Of a DNA stretch of 64,000 nucleotides, positions 53,099-64,000 are shown piece after piece. Under the pieces are notes generated by a model that was given only the letters and a program-made list of their open reading frames with translations, was not told the origin of the DNA and searched no databases. The stretch is from Aristolochia californica (Eukaryota; Streptophyta; Magnoliopsida; Piperales; Aristolochiaceae), in contig JARWKL010000008.1 of the NCBI GenBank assembly GCA_029961685.1, positions 19,501,981 through 19,565,980 on the forward strand, read 5' to 3'. Made by a program: the position numbers and the translations under genes. Positions within the stretch are counted from its first letter, which is position 1; every line of letters begins with the position of its first letter.

Positions 53099-53120
53099 TC
53101 CCCCGCCTCCCCCTTTTCCC
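53099..53120. other. C-rich pyrimidine tract (representative)
   Basis: Each monomer has one GC-rich patch of the form TCCCCCGCCTCCCCCTTTTC. It is the only G/C-rich stretch in an otherwise AT-rich repeat. The complementary strand has G-runs of 5, 5 and 3. The tract degenerates to TTTCCTCC-type sequence in F and G and is deleted at about 36207. Confidence 0.65.
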
Positions 53121-54163
53121 GACGATTGCAAAACCAGATAAATAAAAACTAAAAAGAGTTTACAATCCCAAAAAATTACAGACACTTTTTGGAATTTTCT
53201 CTGTCTACATTTTTGCATTGTGCATTTCCATTTTAGATGTATACTTTTTTCTTAAATCAAAGCTTGAGTTCTCATTTTCACTTCATCTAGTAAGAAAAAA
53301 AGGATAAAAGGAAAATAGATCACAAAAAAATGAAACTTTTAGAGTTTATGTATGGAAAGAATTCAAAGCAATATACAAATGTAAGTAAATAAAATTTATT
53401 AAACACCACAAATGAACACAAAAGTTTTTTTTTCCCAAGATTTGGAAATTCCACTAGTTCAACCCTAATAGCTCGGAATTTTATAAAAAAGAGATTTTTC
53501 TACACATGTTTTAAAAAATGGATATGCATGCTTGAAACATTTTAAAGATGAAAATTACCTTTGGATCCAAACTTTTTAAAGAGATAACATTAAATTCTCA
53601 AGTGAACGTGTGGTGGGATATTTACCCGAGTCAAACAAGCCATTATTTTGCCCATTTAGAAAAAGCTGACCTAACGATCATAGATGATTGTAAAGTGATT
53701 TATGATGCGTAATGGGCTATATTTTTGTAAGAAATGACTTATGGATTGGAGTCAACATTCAATCAAAAATCCCCTACCTCCCCCTTTTCCGACGAATGAA
53801 GAACTTGATATATAAAAACTAAAAAGAGTTTACAATCCCTAAAAATCATAGACACTTTTTGGAATTATCTAACTCTACATTTGTGCATTGTGCATTTCCA
53901 TTTTAGATGTATAATTTTTCTTAAATCAAAGCTTGAGTTTTCAAAGAGATAAAAGGAAAATAGATCACAACAAAATGAAAAATTTAGAGTTTATTTGTGG
54001 AAAGAATTCAACGCAATAAACAAATGTAAGTAAATAAAATTTATTCACACACCACAAATGAAGACAAACGTTTTGTTATCCATGATTGAGAAATTCCACT
54101 AGTTCAACCCTAATAGCTCAGAATTTTATAAGAGAGAGATTTTTCTAAACATGTTTAAAAAAA

Positions 54164-56844
54164 TGGATATGCATGCTTGAAATATGTTAAAGATACAAAT
54201 GACCTATGCATCAAAACCTTTTAAAGAGAATAACATTAAATTCTCAAGTGAACGTGCGGAGGGATATTTACCCGAATCAAACAAGCTATTATTTTGCCCA
54301 TTTACAAAAAGCTGACCTAATGATCATAGATGATTGTAAAGTGATTTATCATGTGTAACGGGCTATATTTTTGTTAGGAATGACTTATGGATTGGGTGTC
54401 AACACTCAGTTAAAATTCCCCCGCCACCCCCTTTTCCCAACAATTGCAGAACCTGATATATAAAGACTAAAAAGAGTTAAAATCCCTAAATATTAAAGAC
54501 ACTTTCTTGGAATTATCTCTCTATACATTTGTGCATTGTGCATTTCCATTTTAGATGTATATTTTCATAAATCAAAGCTTGAGTTTTCACTTTCCCGTCA
54601 TCTCGTAAAAAAAAAGTGCAAAAAGGCAAATAGATTACAAAAAAATGAAAGTTTAAGAGTTTATATATGAAAATAATTAAATAAATAAACAAATTTAAGT
54701 AAAGAAAATTTATTCACACACCACAAATGAACACAAAAGTTTTGTTATCCAAGTTTGGGAAAATCCACTAGTTCAACCCTAATAGCTCGGAATTTTATAA
54801 GAAAGAGATATTTCAACACATGTTTTAAAAAATGGATATGCATGCTTGAAATATGTTAAAGATACAAATGACCTATGGATCAAAACCTTTTAAAGAGAAT
54901 AACATTAAATTCTCAAGTGAACGTGCGGAGGGATATTTACCCGAATCAAACAAGCTATTATTTTGCCCATTTACAAAAAGCTGACCAAATGATCATAGAT
55001 GAATGTAAAGTGATTTATCATGTGTAACGGGCTATATTTTTGTAAGCAATGACTTATGGATTTTGATTCAACACTCAGTTAAATAGCCCCTACCTCCCCC
55101 TTTTCCCGATGATTATAAAACCAGATAAATAAAAACTAAAAAGAGTTTAAAATCCCTAAAAATTATAGACATTTTAAAAATTTTCTCTCTCTACTTTTGT
55201 GCATTGTGCATTTCCATTTTCGATGTATAATTTTTTCTTAAAATGAAGCTTGAGTTTTCATTTTCCCTTCATCACGTAAGAAAATAGAGATAAAAGGCAA
55301 ATAGATCACAACAAAATGAAAATTTTAGAGTTTATGTATGGAAAGAATTCAAAGCAATAAACAAATGTAAGTAAAGAAAATTTATTTACACAGCACAAAT
55401 GAATACAAAAGTTTTTTTGTCCAAGTTTGGGCACTAGTTCAACCCTAATAGCTCAGAATTTTATAAGAATGATATTTTTCTACACATGTTTTAAAAAATA
55501 GATATGCATGCTTGAAACATGTTAAAGATGCAAATTACCTATGGTTCAAAACCTTTTAAAGAGAATAACTTTAAATTCTCAAGTGAACATGCGGTGGGAT
55601 ATTTACCAGAGTCAAACAATCAATTATTTTGCCCATTTACAAAAAGTTGACCTAACGATCATGGATGATTGTAAAGTGATTTATGATGCGTAATGGGCTA
55701 TATTTTTTTAAGGAATGATTTATGGATAGGGAGTCAATACTCAGTCAAAAATCTTTTGCCTCCCCCTTTTCCCTACGCATGAAGAACCCGATATATAAAA
55801 ACTAAAAAGAGTTTACAATCCCCAAAAATCACAGAAACTTTTTGGAATTATCTCTCTCTACATTTGTTCATTGTGCATTTCCATTTTAGATGTATAATTT
55901 TTTTTTAAATCAAAGCTTGAGTTTTCACTTTCCCTTCATCTCGTAAACAAAACAAGAGATAAAAGGAAAAGAGATCACAACAAAATGAAAATTTTAGAGT
56001 TTATGGAAAGAATTGAACGCAATAAACAAATGTAAGTAAAGAAAATTTATTCACACACCACAAATGAACACAAACGTTTTGTTATCCATGTTTGGGAAAT
56101 TCCACTAGTTCAACCCTAATAGCTCAAAATTTTATAAGAAAGTGATTTTTCTACACATGTTTAAAAAAATGGGTATGCATACTTGAAAGATGATAAAGAA
56201 GCAAATGACCTATGGATCCAAAAATTTTATAGAGAATAACAATAAAGTCTCATGTGAACGTGCGGTGGGATATTTATCCAAGTCAAACAAACCATTATTT
56301 TGTCCATTTACAAAAACCTAACCTAACGATTATAGATGATTTTAAAGTGATTTATCATGCGTAACGGGCTATATTTTGGTAAAGAATGACATATGGATTG
56401 GTAGTCAAAACTCAGTTAAAAATCCCCTGCCTCCCTCTTTTCTTGATGATTGCAGAACCTGATATATAAAAACTAAAATGTGTTTATAATCCTTAAAAAT
56501 TATAGACACTTTTATGAATTATCTCTCTCTACATTTGTGCATTGTGCGTTTCTATTTTAGATGTATACTTTTTTCTTAAATCAAAGCTTGTGTTATCACT
56601 TTCCCATAATCTCGTAAACAAAATAAGAGATAAAAGGGAAAACGATCACAACAAAATGAAAATTTTAGAGTTTATGTGTGGAAAGAATTAAAAGCAATAA
56701 AAAAATGTAATTAAAGAAAATTTATTCACACATCACAAATTAACACAAAAGTTTTGTTATCCAAGTTTTGGAAATTCCACTAGTTCAACCCTAATAGCTT
56801 GGAATTTTATAAGAAAGAGATTTTTCTGCACATTTTTTACAAAA
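54164..56844. repeat. Four-monomer HOR X-Y-Z-W, unit 1
   Basis: Monomers start at 54164 (X), 54833 (in the Y slot, X/Y hybrid), 55499 (Z) and 56170 (W). X is marked by ACCCGAATCAAACAAGCTAT, TTTGTTAGGAATGAC, CCGCCACCCCCTTTTCCC and TATAAAGACTAAAAAGAG. W is marked by AAGATGATAAAG, TTTTATAGAGAATAACAATA, TTTTGTCCATTTAC and CTAAAATGTGTTTATAATCC. Unit length is 2681 bp. Confidence 0.82.
54833..55498. repeat. Hybrid X/Y monomer
   Basis: The 5' part matches the adjacent X monomer (GCGGAGGGATATTTACCCGA, AACAAGCTATTATTTTGCCC, CATGTGTAACGGGC). From about 55045 it matches Y (TTTGTAAGCAATGACTTATG, AAAACCAGATAAATAAAAAC). The switch lies between the GTGTAACGGGCTATA and GTAAGCAATG words, about 55020-55046. 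Confidence 0.78.
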
Positions 56845-59526
56845 TGGATATGCATGCTTGAAATATGTTGAAGATACAAATGACCTATGGATCAAAACCT
56901 TTTAAAGAGAATAACATTAAATTCTCAAGTGAACATGCGGAGGGATATTTACCCGAATCAAACAAGCTATTATTTTGCCCATTTAGAAAAAGCTGACCTA
57001 TTGATCATAGATGATTGTAAAGTGATTTATCATGCATAATGGGCTATATTTTTGTTAGGAATGACTTATGGATTGGGAGTCAACACAGTTAAAATTCCCC
57101 CGCCACCCCCTTTTCCCAACAATTGAAGAACCTGATATATAAAGACTAAAAAGAGTTAAAATCCCAAAATATTAAAGACACTTTTTGGAATTATCTCTCT
57201 GTACATTTGTGCACTGTGCATTTACACTTTAGATGTATACTTTTTTCTTAAATCAAAGCTTGAGTTTTCACTTTCCCTTCATCTCGTAAAAAAAAAGTGA
57301 TAAAAGGCAAATAGATTACAAAAAAAGGAAAGTTTAAGAGTTTATAGATGGAAATAATTAAATAAATAATAAATTTAAGTAACGAAAATTTTTTCACACA
57401 CCACAAATGAACACAAAATTTTTGTTATCAGAGTTTGGGAAATTCCAGTAGTTCAACCCTAATAGCTCAGAATTTTATAAGAAAGAGATATTTCTACACA
57501 TGTTTTAAAAAATGGATATGCATGCTTAAAACATGTTAAAGATGCAAATGACCTATGGATCCTAACCTTTTAAAGAGAGTAACATTAAATTCTCAAGTGA
57601 ACGTTCGGAAGGATATTTACCCAAGTCAAACAAGCAATTATTTTGTCCATTGATAAAAAGCAGACTTTACGAACATAGACGATTGTAAAGTGATTTATCA
57701 TGCGTAATGGGCTATATTTTTGTAAGCAATGACTTATGAATTGTGAGTAAACACTCAGTTAAAAATCCCTCGCCTCCCCCTTTTCTCGACATTTTCAAAA
57801 CAAGATAATTAAAACTAAAAAGTGTTTACAATCCCAAAAAATTATAGACACTTTTTCGAATTTTCTCTCTACATTTGTGCATTGTGCATTTCCTTTTTCG
57901 ATGTATACTTTTTTCTTAAATCGAAGCTTGAGTTTCATTTTCCCTTCATCTCGTAAGAAAATAGAGATAAAAGGCAAATAGATCACAACAAAATGAAAAT
58001 TTTAGAGTTTATGTATGGAAAGAATTCATAGCAATAAACAAATGCAAGTAAATAAAATTATTTAACACTCCACAAATAAACACAAAAGTTTATTTTTCCA
58101 GGTTTGGGAACTAGTTCAACCCTAATAGCTCAGAATTTTATAAGAAAGAGATTTTTCTACACATGTTTTAAAAAATGGATATGGAGGCTTAAAACATGTT
58201 AAAGATGCAAACTACCTATGGATCCAAACCATTTAAAGACAATAACTTTAAATTCTCTAGTGAACGTGCGGAGGGATATTTACCAGTGTCATACATTCCA
58301 TTATTTTGCCCATTTAGAAAAAGATGACCTAACGATCATAGATGATTGTAAAGTGATTTATGATGTGTAATGGGCTATATTTTTGTAAGGAATGATTTAT
58401 GGATTGGGAGTCAATACTCAGTCAAAAATCCCCTGCCTCCCCCTTTTCCCAACGAATGAAGAACCTGATATATAAAAACTAAAAAGAGTTTACAATCCCT
58501 AAAAATCACAGAAATTTTCTGGAATTATCTCTCTCTACATTTGTGCATTTTGCATTTCCATTTTAGATGTATAATTTTTTCTTAAATCAAAGCTTCAATT
58601 TTCACTTTCCCTTCATCTCGTAAACAAAAAAAGAGATAAAAGGAAAATATATCACAACAAAATGAAAGTTTTAGAGTTTATGTATGGAAAGAATTCAATG
58701 CAATAAAAAAATGTAAGTAAAGAAAATTTATTCACACACCACAAATGAACACAAACGTTTTGTTATCCATGTTTGGGAAATTCCACTAGTTCAACCCTAA
58801 TAGCTCAGAATTTTATAAGAGAGAGATTTTTATGCACATGTTTAAAAAAATGGATATGCATACTTGAAAGATGATAAAGATGCAAATGACCTATGGATCC
58901 AAACATTTTATAGAGAATAACTTTAAAGTCTCATGTGAATGTGCGGTGGGATATTTATCCGAGTCAAACAAGCCATTATTTTGTCCTTTTAAAAAAAGCT
59001 AACCTAACGATTATAGATGATTGTAAATTGATTTATCATGCGTAACGGGCTATATTTTTGTAAGGAATAACATATGGATTGGTAGTCAACACTCAATTAA
59101 AAATCCCCTACCTCCCCTTTTTCCCGACGATTGTAGAACCTGAAATATAAAAACTAAAATGTGTTTACAATCCTTAAAAATTATAGACACTTTTATGAAT
59201 TATCTCTCTTTACCTTTTGTGCATTGTGCATTTCCTTTTTAGACGTATACTTTTTTCTTAAATCAAAACTTGTGTTTTCACTTTCCCATATTCTCGTAAA
59301 CAAAAAAAGAGATAAAAGGCAAATCGATCACAACAAAATCAAAATATTAGAGTTTATGTATGGAAAGAATTCAAAGAAATAAACAAATGTAAGTAAAGAA
59401 AATTTATTCACAGATCACAAATGAAGACAAAAGTTTTTTTATCCAAGATTTTCAAATTCCACTAGTTCAACCCTAATTGCTTAGAATTTTGTAAGGAATA
59501 GATTTTTCTCCAGATGTTTTACAAAA
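56845..59526. repeat. Four-monomer HOR X-Y-Z-W, unit 2
   Basis: Monomers start at 56845 (X), 57513 (Y), 58176 (Z) and 58851 (W) with the same diagnostic variants as unit 1. Y shows CATTGATAAAAAGCAGAC and AAGCAATGACTTATG. Z shows CATTTAGAAAAAG, TTTATGATGTG and AACGAATGAAGAACC. Unit length is 2682 bp. Confidence 0.85.
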
Positions 59527-62223
59527 TGGATATGCATGCTTTAAATATGTTAAAAATACAAATGATCTATGGATCAAAACCTTTTAAAGCGAATAACATT
59601 AAATTCTCAAGTGAACGTGCAGTGGGATATTTACCCGAATCAAACAAGCTATTATTTTGCCCATTTACAAAAAGCTGACCTAACGATCATAGATGATTGT
59701 ATAGTGATTTATCATGCGTAGTGGGCTATATTTTTGTTAGGAATTACTTATGGATTGGGAGTCAACACTCAGTTAAAATTCCCTCGCCACCCCCTTTTCC
59801 CAACGATTGCAGAACCTGATATATAAAGACTAAAAAGAGTTTACAATCCCTAAATATTATAGACTATTTTTGGAATTATCTCTCTATACATTTGTGCATT
59901 GTGCATTTCCATTTTTTATGTATACTTTTTTCTTAAATCAAAGCTTAAGTTTTCACTTTCCCATCATCTCGTAAACAAAAAGAGATATAAAAGGCAAATA
60001 GATAAAAAAAAATGAAAGTTTTAGAGTTTATATATGGAAATAATTTAAATAAATAAACAAATTTAAGCAAATAAAATTTATTCACACACCACAAATGAAA
60101 ACAAAAGTTTTGTTATCCAAGTTTTGTAAATTCCACTAGGTCAACCCAAATAGCTCAGAATTTTATAAGAAGGAGATATTTCTACACATGTTTTAAAACA
60201 TGGATATGCATGCTTAAAACATGTTAAAGATGCAAATGACCGATGGATCCAAACCTTTTAAAGAGAATAACATTAGATTCTCAAGTGAACGTGCGGTAGG
60301 ATATTTACACGAGTCAAACAAGCCCTTATTTTTCCCATTGACAAAAAGCAGACTTAATGATCATAGATGATTGTAAAGTGATTTATCTTGCATAACGGGC
60401 TATATTTTTGTAAGCAATGACTTATGGATTGTGAGTCAGCACTCAGTTAAAAATCCCCCGCTTCACCCTTTTCCCGACGATACCAAAACTAGATAAATAA
60501 AAACTAAAAAGAGTTTACAATCCAGAAAAATTACAGACACCTTTTGGAATTTTCTCTGTCTACAATTCTGTATTTTTCATTTCCATTTTAGTTGTATACT
60601 TTTTTCGTAAATCGAAGCTTGAGTTTTCATTTTCCCTTCATCTCATAACAAAATAGAGATAAAAGGCAAATAGATCACAACAAAATGAAAATTTTAGAGT
60701 TTATGTATGGAAAGAATTCAAAGAAATAAACAAATGTAAGTAAATAAATTTTATTTACACACCACAAAGGAACACAAAAGTTTTTTTGTTCAAGTTTGGG
60801 AAATTCCACTAGTTAAACCCTAATAGCTCGGAATTTTATAAGAAAGAGATTTTTCTACACATGTTTTAAAAAATAGATATGCATGCTTGAAACATGTTAA
60901 AGATGCAAATTACCTATGGATCCAAACCTTTTAAAGAGAATAACTTTAAATTCTCAAGTGAACGTGCGGTGGGATATTTACCCCAGTCAAACAAGCCATT
61001 ATTTTGCCCATTTAGAAAAAGCTGACCTAACGATCATAGATGATTGTAAAGTGATTTATGATGCGTAATGGGCTATATTTTTGTAAGGAATGACTTATGG
61101 ATTGGGAGTCAACACTCAATCAAAAATCCCCTGCCTCCCTCTTTTCCCGACGAATGAAGAACATGATATATAAAAACTAAAAAAAGTTTACAATCCCTAA
61201 AAATCACAGAAACTTTTTGGAATTATCTCTCTCTACATTTGTGATTTTTGCTTTTCCATTGTAGATGTATAATTTTTTGTTAAATCAAAGCTTGAGTTTT
61301 CACTTTCCCTTCTTCTCGTAATAAAAAAAAGAGATAACAGGAAAATAGATCACAAGAAAATGAAAGTTTTAGAGTTTATGTATGGAAAGAATTCAACGCA
61401 ATAAGCAAATGTAAGTAAATAAAATTTATTCACACACCACAAATGAACACAAATGTTTTGTTATCCATGTTTGGGAAATTCCACTAGTTCAACCTTAATA
61501 GCTCAAAATTTTATAAGAAAGAGATTTTTCTACACAAGTTTATAAAAAAAGATATGCATGCTTCAAAGATGATAAATATGCAGATGACCTATGGATCCAA
61601 ACATTTTATAGAGAATAACAGTAATGTCCCAAGTGAACGTGCAGTGGGATATTTACCCGAGTCAAAAGAGCCATTATTTTGTCCATTTACAAAAAGCTAA
61701 CCTAACGATCATAGATGATTGTAAAGTGAATTATCTTGCATAACGGGCTATATTTTTTTAAGGAATGATATATGGATTGGTAGTCACCACTCAGTTAAAA
61801 ATCCCCTGCCTCCCCCTTTTCCCGACGATTGAAGAACCTGATATATAAAAACTAAAATGTGTTTACAATCCTTAAAAATTACAGACACTTTTATTAATTA
61901 TCTCTCTCTCAATTTGTGCATTGTGAATTTCCATTTTAGATGTATACTTTTTTTCTTAAATCAAAGCATGTGTTTTCACTTTCCCATAATCTCGTAAAAA
62001 AAAAAAGAGTTAAAAGGCAAATCGATCACAACAAAATGAAAATTTTAGAGTTTATGTATGGAAAGAATTCAAAGCAATAAACAAATGTAAGTAAAAAAAT
62101 TTATTCACACATCACAAATGAACACAAAAGTTTTGTTATCCAAGTATTGGAAATTCCATTAGTTCAACCCAAATAACTTGGAATTTTATAAGAAAGAGAT
62201 TTTTCTGCACAAGTTTTACAAAA
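59527..62223. repeat. Four-monomer HOR X-Y-Z-W, unit 3
   Basis: Monomers start at 59527 (X), 60201 (Y), 60874 (Z) and 61549 (W). Unit length is 2697 bp. Variants agree with unit 2 copy by copy, at roughly 4-7% divergence by eye, clearly lower than between X, Y, Z and W themselves. Confidence 0.85.
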
Positions 62224-64000
62224 TGGATATGCATGCTTGAAATATGTTAAAGGTACAAATGACCTATGGATCAAAACCTTTAAAGAGAATAACTTTAAAT
62301 TCTCAAGTGAACGTGCGGTGGGATATTTACCAGAATCAAACAAGCTATTATTTTGCCCATATACAAAAAGCTTATCTAACAATCATAGATGATTGTAAAG
62401 TGATTTATCAGGCATAGCGGGCTATATTTTTGTTAGGAATGACTTATGGATGGGGAGTCAACACTCAGGTAAAATTCCGCCGCCACCCCCTTTTCCCAAC
62501 GATTGCAGAACCAGATATATAAAGACTAAAAAGAGTTTACAATCCCTACATATTACTAACACTTTTTGGAATTATCTCTCTATACATTTGTGCAATGTGG
62601 ATTTCCATTTTCGATGTATATTTTTTTCTTAAATCAAACCTTGAGTTTTCACTTTCCCTTTATCTCGTAAGAACATAGAGATAAAAGGCAAATAGATCAC
62701 AACAAAAAGAAAATTTTAGAGTTGATGTATGGAAAGAATTCAAAGCAATAAACAAATGTAAGCAAAGAAAATTTATTTACACACCAAAAATGAACACAAA
62801 AGTTTTGTTATCCAAGTTTTGGAAATTCCACTAGCTCAACCCTAATAGCTCGGAATTTTATAAGAAAGAGATTTTTCTACGCATGTTTTAAAAAATGGAT
62901 AAGCATGCTTCAAACAAGTTAAATATGCAAATGAGCTATGGATCCAAACCTTATAAAGAGAATAACATTAAATTCTCAAGTGAACGTGTGATAGGATATT
63001 TACCCGAGTATAACAAGCCATTATTTTGCCCATTGACAAAAAGCAGACTTAACGATCATAAATGATTGTAAATTGATTTATCATGTGTTACGAGCTATAT
63101 TTTTGTAAGCAATGACTTATGGATTGTGAGTCAACACTCTATTAAAAATCCCCCGCCTCCCCCTTTTCTCGACGATTGCAAAACCAGATAAATAAAAACT
63201 AAAAAGATTTTACAATCCAAAAAAATTACATACACTTTTTTTATATTTTCTCTTTGTACATTTCTGCATTGTGCATTTCCATTTTAGATGTATACTTTTT
63301 TCTTAAATCAAAGCTTGAGTTTTCATTTTCCCTTCATCTTGTAAACAAAAAAAGAGATAAAAGGAAAATACATCACAACAAAATGAAAATTTTAGAGTTT
63401 ATGTATGGAAAGAATTCAAAGCAATAGACAAATGTAAGTAAATAAAATTTATTCACACACCACAAATGAACACAAACGTTTTGTAATCTAGGTTTGGGAA
63501 ATTCCACTAGTTCAACCCTAATAGCTCTCAATTTTATAAGAAAGAGATTTATCTACACATGTATAAAAAAATGGATATGCTTGCTTGAAAGATTATAAAG
63601 ATGCAAATGACCTATGGATCCAAACATTTTATAGAGAATAACATTAAAGTCTCATGTGAACGTGCGGTGCGATATGTACCCGAGTCAAACAAGCCATTAT
63701 TTTGTCCATTTACAAAAGCTAACCTAAAGATCATAAATGATTGTAAAGTGATTTATCATGCGTAACGGGCTATATTTTTGTAAGGAATGACATATGGATT
63801 GGTAGTCAACACTGAGTTAAAAATCGCCTTGTCTCCCCCTTTTCCCGATGATTGAAGAGCCTGATATATAAAAAATAAAATGTCTATACAATCCCTAAAA
63901 ATTATAGACACTTTTATCAATTATCTCTGTCTACATTTGTGCATTGTGCATTTCCATTTTAGATGTATAATTTTTTCTTAAATCAAAGCTTGTGTTTTCA
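62224..64000. repeat. Four-monomer HOR, unit 4, one monomer lost, cut by window edge
   Basis: X starts at 62224. The next monomer (62896) begins as Y and ends as Z, and W follows at 63572, so the unit is one monomer short: W-to-W distance is 2023 bp instead of 2681-2698. The sequence is still satellite when the window ends, inside W. Confidence 0.82.
62896..63571. repeat. Hybrid Y/Z monomer
   Basis: The 5' part is Y (CATTGACAAAAAGCAGACTT, AAGCAATGACTTATGG, AAAACCAGATAAATAAAAAC). The 3' end is Z (AAAAGGAAAATACATCAC and ACACAAACGTTTTG, found otherwise at Z ends just before W). The switch lies at about 63320-63360. One unequal exchange of this kind removes exactly one monomer length, which is what the spacing shows. 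Confidence 0.75.

Larger units (their letters stand above)
52846..54163. repeat. Y- and Z-type monomers at the left end of the X-Y-Z-W HOR
   Basis: The monomer at 52846 is Y-like (CATTGACAAAAAG, CAATGACTTATGGATTGTGA, AAAACCAGATAAATAAAAAC). The one at 53519 is Z-like (CATTTAGAAAAAGC, TTTATGATGCG, CAATCAAAAATCCCC, GACGAATGAAGAAC, GACAAACGTTTTGTTATCCA). A W monomer would be expected next but the following landmark (54164) is X, so one W is absent. The Z copy has also lost about 27 bp at 53940 (GAGTTTTCAAAGAGATAAAA), giving a 645-bp spacing. Confidence 0.75.
1..64000. repeat. Satellite DNA array, ~673-bp monomer, about 95 copies head-to-tail
   Basis: The landmark TGGATATGCATGC (or a 1-3 base variant) recurs about every 673 bp over the whole window. 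I located it at 94 positions, the first at 631 and the last at 63572; one further monomer near 9.3 kb has lost it. Between landmarks the same ordered blocks recur: a BamHI site GGATCC, GTGAACGTGCGGTGGGATAT, the ATCATAGATGAT cluster, a C-rich pyrimidine tract, TATATAAAAACTAAAAAGAG, CATTGTGCATTTCCATTTTA, an A-rich GAGATAAAAGGCAAATAGAT block, CACACACCACAAATGAACAC and CCACTAGTTCAACCCTAATA. All copies share one orientation. Ordinary neighbours differ by roughly 10-15% by eye. No unique sequence separates them. Both window edges cut through monomers, so the array is longer than the window. I do not recognise the family and cannot name the host. Confidence 0.98.

Noticed and set aside
1..64000. CRISPR array or bacterial direct repeats
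   Set aside because: The period is ~673 bp with no short repeat/unique spacer structure and no cas genes. Layout and HOR organisation are those of eukaryotic satellite DNA.
1..64000. Telomeric repeats (CCCTAAA occurs in AATCCCTAAAAATT and CCCTAA in AACCCTAATAG)
   Set aside because: Only isolated single words, one of each per monomer, never in tandem. They are fixed parts of the satellite monomer.
1..64000. Tandem rRNA, 5S or histone gene cluster
   Set aside because: No rRNA-like conserved GC-rich blocks, no 5S internal promoter, no histone coding sequence. The monomer is AT-rich and non-coding throughout.
1..64000. LTRs, target-site duplications or transposon ends
   Set aside because: No block interrupts the monomer register. 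All longer-than-normal spacing is explained by the partial duplication at 38.3-38.6 kb.

Overview
The whole 64 kb window is one eukaryotic satellite DNA array. About 95 head-to-tail copies of a strongly AT-rich monomer of roughly 673 bp run without interruption and in one orientation from base 1 to base 64000. No gene, RNA gene, transposon, CRISPR array or other unique sequence is visible between them. The landmark TGGATATGCATGC and its variants recurs at 631, 1303, 1979, 2652, 3325, 3997 and so on to 63572, nearly always 654-677 bp apart. Every stretch is therefore accounted for as satellite. The short open frames (60-96 codons) are chance windows in the monomer. The sequence suggests a heterochromatic block (centromeric, pericentromeric or subtelomeric) of a plant or animal nuclear chromosome; the taxon cannot be named from sequence alone.

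The interest lies in the layered amplification history. Region by region: (1) 1-3996, diverged single monomers. (2) 3997-11890, an older, diverged higher-order repeat (HOR) of five monomers, about 3370 bp, recognised by the fixed order of monomer types E-A-B plus the start of the following monomer; one copy has lost 192 bp at about 9280. (3) 11891-25298, a very young five-monomer HOR of exactly 3352 bp, four copies (13,408 bp) with only about seven variable positions found. It reuses the A-B-C types of the older HOR, so it is nested in it. (4) 25299-32608, diverged single monomers with small deletions. (5) 32609-37951, two diverged copies of a four-monomer HOR (about 2.66-2.69 kb). (6) 37952-38789, a monomer carrying a 163-bp internal partial duplication. 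(7) 38790-52845, diverged monomers with gene-conversion-like identical tracts near 47.7-48.5 kb and 51.3 kb. (8) 52846-64000, a second four-monomer HOR (X-Y-Z-W, about 2.68-2.70 kb), containing hybrid monomers and missing monomers that record unequal exchange. It continues past the right edge.

The window therefore holds at least three independent HOR systems built from one monomer family, plus intermediates (hybrid monomers, partial duplications, microhomology deletions). No protein-coding or RNA-based system was found. The most conserved local structure is a dyad around the landmark: ACATGTTT and AAACATGT arms flank a central GCATGC palindrome.
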